DNA of 64,000 nt, from the NCBI GenBank assembly GCA_964236105.1, contig CAXSBC010000001.1, forward strand, positions 248,001 through 312,000. Reading direction: 5' to 3'. Numbering within the stretch: the first letter of the stretch is position 1; every line of letters starts with the position of its first letter. Of the stretch, positions 43,776 through 51,943 are shown one piece after another. A program made the translations under genes and the position numbers. The notes below the pieces were generated by a model that was not told where the DNA came from, did no database searches, and worked only from the letters and a program-made list of their open reading frames with translations. The DNA comes from Lichenicola sp964236105 (GTDB lineage Bacteria; Pseudomonadota; Alphaproteobacteria; Acetobacterales; Acetobacteraceae).

Positions 43776-45473
43776 ATGGCAACCAGCTATGACCTGACGA
43801 GTGGCGTCGAGTTCGACTACAGCTTCAACGGCAGCTTTCCTGTTTCGGTCGGCACCGTCTTCAGCGCCTTCAGCACGTCGAGCTCCAGCATCGTCACCGT
43901 CGCCTTCGGGATGTATCAGCTGACCGTCGGCGGCACCGTCAATGCCGGCTATTTCTCGCACGTCACCTACAACCCGACGCTGAACGGCACGCTCACCACC
44001 GCCTTCGACATCGGCTACACGTCGCAGGCCTCGACCTCCTCGTACTACACCACGGGAGCGAACAAGCTCACCACGTCGCCGGACGGCAACGGGCCGTCGG
44101 ATGCCAACAGCGGCTACGGCACGCTCGAGCTGGGCAGCAACCTCGCCAACGCGACGCTGTCCGGCGGGATCAGCTTCAAGGGTGCCGGCAACACGCTCAT
44201 CCTCGACGGAAGCGGCGTCTCGCTGGACCTCACGACCACGATCAACGGCTTCCAGGGCGCCAACAACCAGATCGTGTTCAGCGGCGTCGCCTACAGCGCT
44301 GCGACGATCACCGGCTACAGCAGCGGCGTCCTGAGCTTCACCAATGCCGGCGTCACCCACCACATCACCTTCGGCAACATGGGCACCGGCGTCTCGGCGG
44401 CCAACTTCACCATCGGCAACGCGGCCCTGGCCGAGGGCGGCAACAGCTCCAAGTACGCCGGCGAGCTGGTGATCGGCTACGTCCCGTGCTTCCTGCGCGG
44501 CACGATGATCGCAACGCCCGCAGGCGAGGTCGCGGTCGAGACGCTGCGCGCCGGCGACCTGGTGACGGTCGTCGAGCAGGGCCGCCTCGTGGCGCGGCCG
44601 CTCAGCTGGACCGGTGGCCAGTCCATCCGCGCCGCCGACTTCGGCGGGCGCGACGAGGCGTTCCCGATCCGCATCCTCAAGGACGCCTTCGCCGCCGGCG
44701 CCCCGCATCGCGACCTGCTGGTCACGCCCGAGCACTGCATCCTGACCGACGCCGGACTCACCCCGGCGCGCATGCTGGTCAACGGCGCCTCGATCCTGAT
44801 CGACCGCAGCATCGCCGAGTACGACTTCTTCCACGTCGAACTCGATCGGCACGGCATCCTGCTGTCCGAAGGCCTCGCCACCGAGAGCTACCTCGACAGC
44901 GGCAACCGCGGCCGCTTCGTGGGCGACACCGCGGTCCGGACCCGGTCCGGCCTGGCGACCGCAGCCCCGCTGGCGGTCGGGCGGGATCTGGTCGAGCCGA
45001 TCTGGAGCCGCCTTGCCGACCGGGCCCGCGGTCTCGGCCTCGATGCCGCGCGCCCCGTCGTCGCCCTGACCGACCAGCCGGACCTGCGCCTGCTGCTTGA
45101 TGACGGGCAGGAGCTCGCCGCGTGCTGGCACAACCAGCAGCGCCACATGTTCCACGTGCCGCGCGGCATGCGGCCGATGCGGCTGCTGTCGCGGTCGTCG
45201 GTGCCGGCGGAGGTGGTGGGGCCGTTCCTCGACGACCGTCGCGTCCTCGGCGTCGCCGTCGACAGGCTCGTGCTCTGGAGCGGCCTCGACGAGCGGATCC
45301 TGCCGGCAGACGGGCTCGCGCTGAACGGCTGGCACCAGACGGAAGGGGGGCTGCGCTGGACCAACGGCAATGCCGAGCTCGATCTCCCGCCGGCCGGCAC
45401 CGACACCTTCCTCGACATCCACGTGGCGGCCCTCATGCGCTACCGCGACGACGACCTCCCGCTGGCTGCGTGA
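43776..45473 (+). CDS. Hint-domain protein with Gly/Ser/Thr/Asn-rich N-terminal half
   Basis: A 565-residue protein. Residues 1-235 are a Gly/Ser/Thr/Asn-rich beta region (LTSGVEFDYSFNGSFPV, then LELGSNLANATLSGG) like those of surface or type I secreted proteins, with no signal peptide. A Hint (hedgehog/intein) domain starts at C238 in PCFLRGTMIATPAGEVAVETL. Its conserved TPEHCIL (about 319-325) matches the B-block histidine. Hint domains can cut or rearrange the chain, but this Hint_2 type usually lacks a C-terminal extein and its reaction is not established. ATG 43776 is supported by GGAG nine bases upstream; ATG 43761 lacks a site. Confidence 0.85.
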   Translation: MATSYDLTSGVEFDYSFNGSFPVSVGTVFSAFSTSSSSIVTVAFGMYQLTVGGTVNAGYFSHVTYNPTLNGTLTTAFDIGYTSQASTSSYYTTGANKLTTSPDGNGPSDANSGYGTLELGSNLANATLSGGISFKGAGNTLILDGSGVSLDLTTTINGFQGANNQIVFSGVAYSAATITGYSSGVLSFTNAGVTHHITFGNMGTGVSAANFTIGNAALAEGGNSSKYAGELVIGYVPCFLRGTMIATPAGEVAVETLRAGDLVTVVEQGRLVARPLSWTGGQSIRAADFGGRDEAFPIRILKDAFAAGAPHRDLLVTPEHCILTDAGLTPARMLVNGASILIDRSIAEYDFFHVELDRHGILLSEGLATESYLDSGNRGRFVGDTAVRTRSGLATAAPLAVGRDLVEPIWSRLADRARGLGLDAARPVVALTDQPDLRLLLDDGQELAACWHNQQRHMFHVPRGMRPMRLLSRSSVPAEVVGPFLDDRRVLGVAVDRLVLWSGLDERILPADGLALNGWHQTEGGLRWTNGNAELDLPPAGTDTFLDIHVAALMRYRDDDLPLAA

Positions 45474-45610
45474 AGCCGGCCGCGCGGACGCCGGATCCGG
45501 CCCTGACGACAGCGGTGGCGGCAGGTCGCGAGCGCGCCGCCGGCGCGTTTTATCCGGCCCCGCCGGCTGCGGCGGGATGCGTTGCATCCCGGACGCACCA
45601 TCTCCAGCCG

Positions 45611-45988
45611 ATGGCCCAGCACCCGACCGCCGAGACCAGCCTGGACACGCTGTGGCACCGCAGCGCGGCGGCCTCCGCCGAGCCGTCCTCGCCGAAGGAT
45701 GCGGCGCAGATCAGGCGTCTGGCGCAGGAACTCGGCGAGCAGGCGATACAGTGCGTGTCGGACACGCTCGGCGGCCGGCGCGAGGCGCTGGTGCAGGCCA
45801 GCGCCACGGTGCTCGCGACGCTGGTCTCGCTGTGGGCGGCCTGCGGCCTGTCGCCGGACGAGATCTGGGTCGAGCTGCACAAGCGCGAGCAGCTCGGCAG
45901 CCTGCTGATGCAGCTCAACCAGGCGCAGGGGCAGGTGCCGCGACGGCTGCTCAAGCCCTGGCGCGTGGACAGCACCAAGCTGCCCTGA
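45611..45988 (+). CDS. PRA-PH/MazG-like helical protein
   Basis: A 125-residue protein. Residues about 37-95 (LAQELGEQAIQCVSDTLGG, ALVQASATVLATLVSLWAACGL, EIWVELHKRE) show the four-helix layout of phosphoribosyl-ATP pyrophosphohydrolase (HisE) relatives. The acidic residues that hold magnesium in true HisE (E-x2-E and E-x2-D patterns) are largely replaced here by Q, S and T, so a catalytic role is doubtful. It is not beside his genes. Probably a conserved hypothetical of this bacterial group. Start ATG has no strong ribosome site. Confidence 0.6.
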   Translation: MAQHPTAETSLDTLWHRSAAASAEPSSPKDAAQIRRLAQELGEQAIQCVSDTLGGRREALVQASATVLATLVSLWAACGLSPDEIWVELHKREQLGSLLMQLNQAQGQVPRRLLKPWRVDSTKLP

Positions 45989-46152
45989 GCGGCGCGGATG
46001 CCGCCCGGGCCCGACAGGCTCCGGCATGGCAGATCTGGCATGACGGGGCTGGCGCCGCGGCATCGGCGGGGCGATATAGCCGCCATCGTGATCCCGCACC
46101 CCCGCTCCCGACCCCGGACCATGCCTCGATCGCCGCCAGGCGGCCCGGCCTC

Positions 46153-46674
46153 ATGAGCTGGCCCGACCTGGTGGTGCTGGCGATCCTGCTGGTATCCGCC
46201 CTGATCGGCCTGATGCGGGGCTTCGTGCGCGAGGCGCTGGGGCTGTGCGCCTGGATCGGCGCCGCGCTGCTGGCGATCCGGCTGTATCCGCAGGCGCTGC
46301 CGCTGTCGCGCCGGCTGATCGGCGACGACACGGTCGCCGACCCGATCGCATTCCTGGTGGTGTTCGCCGTGCTGCTGATCGCCTTCCTGCTGATCGCGGC
46401 AGCCCTCGGCGGGCTGGTGCGCGGTTCGCTGCTGGGCGGGCTCGACCGGATCGTCGGCTTCGGCTTCGGGCTGCTGCGCGGCTTCGCGGTGCTGGTGATC
46501 GCCTATCTGGTGGTGGTGCCGCTGCTGCCGGTCGCGGGCTGGTCGGCGACCCTGCGCCAGAGCCGCAGCCTGCCCTATATCCAGCAGGGCGCGGTCTTCG
46601 TGGCAGGCCGTCTGCCGGACCGGTTCCGTCCCGACCTCCCGAGCTCCCCTGCCGGGGAGGATCGTGCCACATGA
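46153..46674 (+). CDS. cvpA: CvpA-family membrane protein
   Basis: A 173-residue inner-membrane protein with four hydrophobic segments and the family entry LVVLAILLVSALIGLMRGFVREALGL (residues 6-31). GGLDRIVGFGFGLLRGF (about 96-112) is the conserved second signature. CvpA relatives are linked to colicin V export and envelope stress in enterobacteria, and the gene is very often found directly before purF, as here (36-base gap). Confidence 0.9.
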   Translation: MSWPDLVVLAILLVSALIGLMRGFVREALGLCAWIGAALLAIRLYPQALPLSRRLIGDDTVADPIAFLVVFAVLLIAFLLIAAALGGLVRGSLLGGLDRIVGFGFGLLRGFAVLVIAYLVVVPLLPVAGWSATLRQSRSLPYIQQGAVFVAGRLPDRFRPDLPSSPAGEDRAT

Positions 46675-46710
46675 TCGCCGCGCATCGGATCGCGGCAGGA
46701 GATGCCCGTC

Positions 46711-48300
46711 ATGACCGACCCGTTCGGCCTGCCCGCCCCGTCCGTCGACAGACCGGTCCTGGGCGACCCTGAGGGCATCCACGACGACGACAAGCCGCAC
46801 GAGGAATGCGGCGTGTTCGGCATCTGGAACGCCCACGACGCCGGCGCCATGACGGCACTCGGGCTGCATGCGCTGCAGCATCGCGGCCAGGAGGCGACCG
46901 GCATCGTCTCGTTCGTCAAGGAGGGCGCCAGCGACGGCGCCCGCTTCCACACCCACAAGGGCCTGGGCCTGGTCGGCGACGTGTTCGGCGACGCGCGCAT
47001 CATCGGCGGCCTGCCGGGCCATGCCGCGGTCGGCCACAACCGCTACGCCACCACCGGCGCCACGGTGATGCGCAACGTGCAGCCGCTCTATGCCGAGTTC
47101 GAGTTCGGCGGCCTGGCGGTCAGCCACAACGGCAACCTGACCAACGCCAGCAACCTGCGCCGCGCTCTGGTGCGGCGCGGCTGCATCTTCCAGTCCACCA
47201 CCGACAGCGAGGTGTTCATCCACCTCATCGCCATCAGCCTGTACTCGACCGTGGTCGACCGGCTGACCGACGCGCTGAAGCAGGTGATCGGCGCCTACTC
47301 GCTGGTGGTGCTGAGCCAGGAGGCGCTGATCGGCGTGCGCGACCCGCTCGGCGTGCGGCCGCTGATCCTGGGCCGGATCGATCAGAACAAGGCGGGGCAG
47401 AACAAGGCGGGCCAGAACAAGGCGGAGCAGCCGGGCAGCGAGAAGCCGGCCTGGGTGCTGGCCAGCGAGACCTGCGCGCTCGACATCGTCGGCGCCGAGT
47501 TCGTCCGCGACGTCGAGGCGGGCGAGATCGTCATCATCGACGATGGCGGCGTGCGCTCGATCCGTCCGTTCGGCGACCGGCCGGGCCGGTTCTGCGTGTT
47601 CGAGTACATCTACTTCGCCCGCCCCGACTCCGTGCTGGACGGGCACGGCGTCTATGCGGCGCGCAAGCGCATCGGCGTCGAGCTGGCGCGCGAGAGCCCG
47701 GTCGAGGCCGACGTGATCGTGCCGGTGCCGGACTCCGGGGTGCCGTCGGCGATGGGCTACGCGACGGCGAGCGGCATCCCGTTCGAGCTCGGCATCATCC
47801 GCAACCACTATGTCGGCCGCACCTTCATCGAGCCGACGGACCAGATCCGCAACCTCGGCGTGAAGCTGAAGCATTCCGCCAACAAGGCGATGATCGAGGG
47901 CAAGCGCGTCATCCTGGTCGACGACTCGATCGTGCGCGGCACCACCAGCCGCAAGATCGTCGAGATGGTCCGCGCTGCCGGGGCGGCCGAGGTGCATATG
48001 CGCGTCTCCTCGCCGCCCACCACCCACAGCTGCTTCTACGGCATCGACACGCCCGAGCGCGGCAAGCTGCTCGCCGCCCATCACGACACCGACGAGATGG
48101 CCCGCCTGATCGGCGCCGACAGCCTGGCCTTCATCTCGCTGGACGGGCTGTACCGGGCGCTGGGCCGGCCCGAAGGCCGCGACGCCGACAATCCGTTCTA
48201 CTGCGACGCCTGCTTCACCGGCCAGTATCCGATCAGCCTCGCCGACATCGACGAGAACAGCCGGGCGGCGCGGCCGACCATGCTGTCCGAGGCGGGCTAG
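46711..48300 (+). CDS. purF: amidophosphoribosyltransferase PurF
   Basis: PurF makes phosphoribosylamine from PRPP and glutamine, the first step of purine synthesis. The 529-residue protein has a 32-residue propeptide; after removal, C33 (EECGVFGIWN) becomes the nucleophile of the glutaminase half. The transferase half has the PRPP loop VILVDDSIVRGTT. CDACFTGQYP near the end is the cysteine motif of the [4Fe-4S]-containing Bacillus-type enzymes. A 15-residue Asn/Lys/Ala/Gly/Gln insert (47386-47430) sits between LILGRID and the LASETCAL segment. GGAG nine bases upstream favours ATG 46711 over ATG 46702. Confidence 0.96.
   Translation: MTDPFGLPAPSVDRPVLGDPEGIHDDDKPHEECGVFGIWNAHDAGAMTALGLHALQHRGQEATGIVSFVKEGASDGARFHTHKGLGLVGDVFGDARIIGGLPGHAAVGHNRYATTGATVMRNVQPLYAEFEFGGLAVSHNGNLTNASNLRRALVRRGCIFQSTTDSEVFIHLIAISLYSTVVDRLTDALKQVIGAYSLVVLSQEALIGVRDPLGVRPLILGRIDQNKAGQNKAGQNKAEQPGSEKPAWVLASETCALDIVGAEFVRDVEAGEIVIIDDGGVRSIRPFGDRPGRFCVFEYIYFARPDSVLDGHGVYAARKRIGVELARESPVEADVIVPVPDSGVPSAMGYATASGIPFELGIIRNHYVGRTFIEPTDQIRNLGVKLKHSANKAMIEGKRVILVDDSIVRGTTSRKIVEMVRAAGAAEVHMRVSSPPTTHSCFYGIDTPERGKLLAAHHDTDEMARLIGADSLAFISLDGLYRALGRPEGRDADNPFYCDACFTGQYPISLADIDENSRAARPTMLSEAG
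47386..47430 (+). repeat. three tandem 15-bp repeats inside purF
   Basis: AACAAGGCGGGGCAG, AACAAGGCGGGCCAG and AACAAGGCGGAGCAG follow one another from 47386, 47401 and 47416. Two single-base differences separate them. They add NKAGQ, NKAGQ, NKAEQ in frame, in a surface loop of the enzyme. Confidence 0.92.
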
Positions 48301-48344
48301 CGCCCCGGCTGCCGGCCTGCTCCCGACGCCTGGCGCCACCCGCG

Positions 48345-48367
48345 GGCGCCCGGCGATCCCGGGCGCC
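48345..48367 (+). terminator. hairpin after purF
   Basis: GGCGCCCGG (48345-48353) and CCGGGCGCC (48359-48367) form a perfect 9-bp stem with a 5-base loop, 45 bases after the purF stop. No T-run follows, so it may pause or protect the transcript end rather than act as a classical terminator. Confidence 0.5.
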
Positions 48368-48459
48368 GACACGACAGGTTGATCGCCGGGATGCGTCCCA
48401 CGCCCCGACGCGACCGGCCAGGCTGCGTTGTGGCTCGACACGCAACGCAAGGGAACACC

Positions 48460-48690
48460 ATGGCCGATCTCAGCCAGATCAAGGAACACGCGCCGGTCAT
48501 CGGCGCGGACGGCGTGCATGTCGGCACCGTCGATCATGTCGAGGGCGACCGGCTCAAGCTCACCAAGACCGACTCGCCCGACGAGAAGCACCACTACATC
48601 TCCATCGGCCTGATCGCCGAGGTCGAGGACGGCACCGTTCGCCTGTCCGCCAACGCCGACGTGGCGATCACCCTCGAGGAGACGGAGTAG
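48460..48690 (+). CDS. DUF2171 family protein
   Basis: A 76-residue protein matching the small DUF2171 fold: IKEHAPVIGADGVHVGTVDHVEGDRLKL at residues 6-33, then a strand HHYISIGLIAEV (46-57). The beta-rich PRC-barrel-like pattern suggests a binding rather than catalytic role; the function is unknown. AAGGGAACACC precedes the ATG. It lies 159 bases after purF, beyond the hairpin, so probably has its own promoter. Confidence 0.85.
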   Translation: MADLSQIKEHAPVIGADGVHVGTVDHVEGDRLKLTKTDSPDEKHHYISIGLIAEVEDGTVRLSANADVAITLEETE

Positions 48691-48790
48691 CCGCAACCCG
48701 GCCTGCTCCCGAACCCGCGGGACGACGCGTCGCCGATCGGGCGGCGCGCCGGTCCCGGAACTGCCCGCTGACCCGCAGGATGCGCATTCC

Positions 48791-50137
48791 ATGAAGATGA
48801 ACGTTACCCTCAAGCCGCTGGCCGAGCAGACCGTGGTCATTACCGGCGCCTCGTCGGGGATCGGGCTCGCCACCGCCCGGCTGGCCGCCAGGCGCGGCGC
48901 CAAGCTGGTGCTGACCGCCCGCAGCGCCGGCGCCCTGCAGCAGCTTGTCGACGAGATCAACGGCGCCGGCGGCACCGCCAGCCTCGTGGTGGCCGACATC
49001 GCCCGCGAGGAGGATGTCCGGACGATCGCGCAGCACGCCATCGACACCTATGGCGGCTTCGACACCTGGATCAACAATGCCGGCGTCGGGCTCTACGGGG
49101 CCTCGGACAGCGTGCCGATCGAGGACATGCGCGCGCTGTTCGAGACCAACTTCTGGGGCCTGGTCTATGGCTCGCGCGAGGCGGTGATACACCTGAAGCA
49201 GCGCGGCGGCGCGCTGATCAATCTCGGCAGCGAGGTCTCCGAGCGCTCGGTGCCGCTGCAGGGCATCTACTGCGCCTCCAAGCACGCCATCAAGGGCTTC
49301 ACCGAGGCGCTGCGCATGGAGCTGGAGGATGAGGGCGCGCCGGTCTCGGTCAGCCTGATCAAGCCCGGCCAGATCGACACGCCGTTCACCGTGAACGCCA
49401 AGAACTTCCTGTCCTCCGAGCCGCACCACGTGCCGCCGGTCTATGCGCCGGACGCGGTGGCGCGCGCGATCCTGCACTGCGCCGAGAAGCCGTCCCGCGA
49501 CGTGTTCGTGGGCGGGGGCGGCCGGCTGGTGGCGGCCCTGGGCCATATCGCGCCGGGGCTGACCGACAAGATCATGGAGGCGACCGTCATCCCCGGCACG
49601 CCGAGCGGCCGCGCGGCGCGGCGGCCCAAGCAGGGCAGCGTGCTGGACGTGCCGTCGGAGCATCTGGCGGAGCGGGGCAACTACGAGGGCTTCGTCCAGA
49701 AGGTCAGCGTCTACACCGAGGCGCGCCTGCATCCGGTGATCGCCGGCACCATCCTGGCCGGCGTCAGCCTCCTGCTGTCGCGCGTGTTCTCCTCCCCGTC
49801 GCATCGTCCGGTCAGGATCGACGGCAGGAAGGGTGCCAGCACCGCCAAGGCGCTGCATGTCCGGCTCGAGGCGCGCAAGGGCCGCGAGGCCGAGGTGGAG
49901 AAGCTGCTGCTCGAGATCCTGGACAGCGTCAATGCCGAGCCCGGCACCCGGCCCTGGTTCGGCACCAGGCTGAACCGTCGCGTGTTCGAGATCTTCGAGA
50001 CGTTTCCGAGCGAGGCCGGTCGCCGCGCGCATCTGTCCGGTGCGGGTGCCGCCCTGCTGATGAAGCGCTCCAACGACCTGCTGGTGCGCCCGGCGCAGAT
50101 CAGCAGGCTCGACGTGGTCGGCGCGAAGTTCGACTGA
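48791..50137 (+). CDS. short-chain dehydrogenase fused to a monooxygenase-like (ABM) domain
   Basis: A 448-residue protein. Residues 14-270 are a classical short-chain dehydrogenase: TGASSGIG at 19-26, NNAG at 95-98, catalytic S147 in NLGSEVS and Y160-x3-K164 (YCASK). A hydrophobic helix follows at about 314-334 (VIAGTILAGVSLLLSRVF), probably a membrane anchor. Residues about 353-448 (ALHVRLEARKGREAEVEKLL, then FEIFETFPSEAGRRAHLSG) resemble a dimeric alpha-beta barrel of the antibiotic biosynthesis monooxygenase type. NADPH-dependent reduction is expected for the first part; the substrate and the role of the tail domain are unknown. Confidence 0.85.
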   Translation: MKMNVTLKPLAEQTVVITGASSGIGLATARLAARRGAKLVLTARSAGALQQLVDEINGAGGTASLVVADIAREEDVRTIAQHAIDTYGGFDTWINNAGVGLYGASDSVPIEDMRALFETNFWGLVYGSREAVIHLKQRGGALINLGSEVSERSVPLQGIYCASKHAIKGFTEALRMELEDEGAPVSVSLIKPGQIDTPFTVNAKNFLSSEPHHVPPVYAPDAVARAILHCAEKPSRDVFVGGGGRLVAALGHIAPGLTDKIMEATVIPGTPSGRAARRPKQGSVLDVPSEHLAERGNYEGFVQKVSVYTEARLHPVIAGTILAGVSLLLSRVFSSPSHRPVRIDGRKGASTAKALHVRLEARKGREAEVEKLLLEILDSVNAEPGTRPWFGTRLNRRVFEIFETFPSEAGRRAHLSGAGAALLMKRSNDLLVRPAQISRLDVVGAKFD

Positions 50138-50144
50138 GCACGAA

Positions 50145-50173
50145 CGGCGGTGCCGGTCCGGCCGGCACCGCCG
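50145..50173. terminator. bidirectional hairpin between convergent genes
   Basis: CGGCGGTGCCGG (50145-50156) and CCGGCACCGCCG (50162-50173) pair perfectly over 12 bp around a TCCGG loop. It lies exactly between the SDR stop and the stop of the convergent flavoprotein, as expected for a shared terminator, but without T-runs. Confidence 0.65.
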
Positions 50174-50175
50174 CC

Positions 50176-51837
50176 TCAGTCGGCGGCATGCTCCCGCGCT
50201 TCGCCGACCAGATCGAGCGCCAGGGCCTCGGCCACCCGGATGCCGTCGATCCCGGCGGTCATGATGCCGCCGGCATAGCCGCAGCCCTCGCCGGCCGGAT
50301 ACAGCCCGCGCGTGTTGAGGCTCTGCAGGTCGGCGCCGCGGGTGATGCGGACCGGCGAGGAGGTGCGGGTCTCGACTCCGGTCATCACCGCATCCGCCAT
50401 GTCGAAGCCGCCGATCTGGCGGCCGAAGCGCGGCAGCGCCTCGCGGATCGCCGGTATCGCGTAGTCCGGCAGGCACAGAGCGAGGTCGGTCGGCGTGACC
50501 CCGGGCGTATAGGACGGCACCACCTCGCCCAGCATCGTCGAGGCCCGGCCCGCAAGCAGGTCGCCCACGCGCTGGGCCGGCGCCCGGTAGCCGCCGCCGC
50601 CGGCCTGGTAGGCCAGGCTCTCCCAGTGACGCTGGAACGCCATGCCGGCCAGCGGACCCTCGCCGTAGGGCGCGAAGTCGGCCGGGGTCAGCCCGACCAC
50701 GATGCCGGCATTGGCGTTGTTCTCGGCGCGCGAATACTGGCTCATGCCGTTGGTGACCACGCGCCCCGCCTCGGAGGTGGCGGCGACGACCGTACCGCCC
50801 GGACACATGCAGAAGCTGTAGACGCCGCGCCCGTTGGCGGCGTGATGCACCAGCTTGTAGTCGGCAGCGCCCAGCAGCGGGTTGCCGGCATTGTCGCCGA
50901 AGCGGGCGCGGTCGATCACCGACTGCGGGTGCTCGATGCGCACGCCGATCGAGAGCGGCTTGGCCTGCATCGACACGCCCGCCGCCAGCAGCGCCTCGAA
51001 GGTGTCGCGGGCGCTGTGGCCGATCGCCAGCACCACGTGCGTGGCCTCGATGCTGCTGCCATCCGCCAGGGTGAGCCCCTCGATGCGCCGCCCGCCGTCG
51101 CGGTCCCGGCCGACCGCGAACGACGCCACCCGGCTGCCGAACCGGTACTCGCCGCCCAGCGCCTCGATCTGCGCGCGGATGCGCTCCACCATCGTCACCA
51201 GCCGGAAGGTGCCGACATGCGGCTTGGAGACGGTCAGGATCTCCTCCGGCGCGCCGGCGGCCACGAACTCGCGCAGCAGCTTGCGGCCGTAATGCTGCCG
51301 GTCGCTGACCTGGCTGTAGAGCTTGCCGTCGGAGAAGGTGCCCGCACCGCCCTCGCCGAACTGCACGTTGCTTTCCGGGGTGAGCTCGGACCGGCGCCAC
51401 AGCGCGAAGGTGTCGACGGTGCGCTGCCTGACCGCCCGGCCGCGCTCGACGATCAGCGGACGCAGGCCCATCTGCGCCAGGATCAGCCCGGCCAGCAGCC
51501 CGCACGGCCCGGCGCCGATCACCACCGGACGGCTGAAGCCGGGCCGGCTCGCCTGCGTGGCCCCGCCATCGGTGACGAAGCGGTAGCCCATGTCCGGCGC
51601 GCGCTGGACGTGGCTGCTATCGGCGTGACGCGCCAGCACCGCATCCTCGTCGCGCACCGCGGCGTCGAAGGTGTAGACCAGGCACACGGCGCCGCGTCGC
51701 CTGGCGTCGTAGCCGCGCCGGAACAGCGCGTGCGACAGCACGTCGGCCTCCGCCACGCCGAGGCGTCCGGCGATCGCGGGCACGATCGCCTCCGGGCCGT
51801 GATCGAGCGGCAGCTTGAGTTCGGTGAGTCGCAGCAT
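50176..51837 (-). CDS. FAD-dependent dehydrogenase of the COG2509 type
   Basis: A 553-residue flavoprotein of unknown substrate. A small N-terminal domain (LTELKLPLDHGPEAIVPAI, residues 4-22, to about 85) precedes the FAD-binding VVIGAGPCGLLAGLILAQ (about 104-121) and the second fingerprint HVVLAIGHSARDTF. The C-terminal FAD contact GLYPAGEGCGYAGGIMTAGIDG (near 518-539) is characteristic of this family, which is widespread and uncharacterised. It is convergent with the SDR gene and divergent from the CDF transporter gene (106-base gap). Confidence 0.88.
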   Translation of the reverse strand: MLRLTELKLPLDHGPEAIVPAIAGRLGVAEADVLSHALFRRGYDARRRGAVCLVYTFDAAVRDEDAVLARHADSSHVQRAPDMGYRFVTDGGATQASRPGFSRPVVIGAGPCGLLAGLILAQMGLRPLIVERGRAVRQRTVDTFALWRRSELTPESNVQFGEGGAGTFSDGKLYSQVSDRQHYGRKLLREFVAAGAPEEILTVSKPHVGTFRLVTMVERIRAQIEALGGEYRFGSRVASFAVGRDRDGGRRIEGLTLADGSSIEATHVVLAIGHSARDTFEALLAAGVSMQAKPLSIGVRIEHPQSVIDRARFGDNAGNPLLGAADYKLVHHAANGRGVYSFCMCPGGTVVAATSEAGRVVTNGMSQYSRAENNANAGIVVGLTPADFAPYGEGPLAGMAFQRHWESLAYQAGGGGYRAPAQRVGDLLAGRASTMLGEVVPSYTPGVTPTDLALCLPDYAIPAIREALPRFGRQIGGFDMADAVMTGVETRTSSPVRITRGADLQSLNTRGLYPAGEGCGYAGGIMTAGIDGIRVAEALALDLVGEAREHAAD

Positions 51838-51943
51838 GCGGGAACCTGGGACATGATGGCGTCAAGACGAGCCACCGATGAGGTGGCGCTCGATATCGCC
51901 CCGGCATCGGGTGCACGCAAGCGCTGGACGGGAATGACGGTGG

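Noticed and set aside
45550..49047. Open minus-strand frame of over 1100 codons
   Set aside because: It covers cvpA, purF and DUF2171 in antisense and has no domain signatures.
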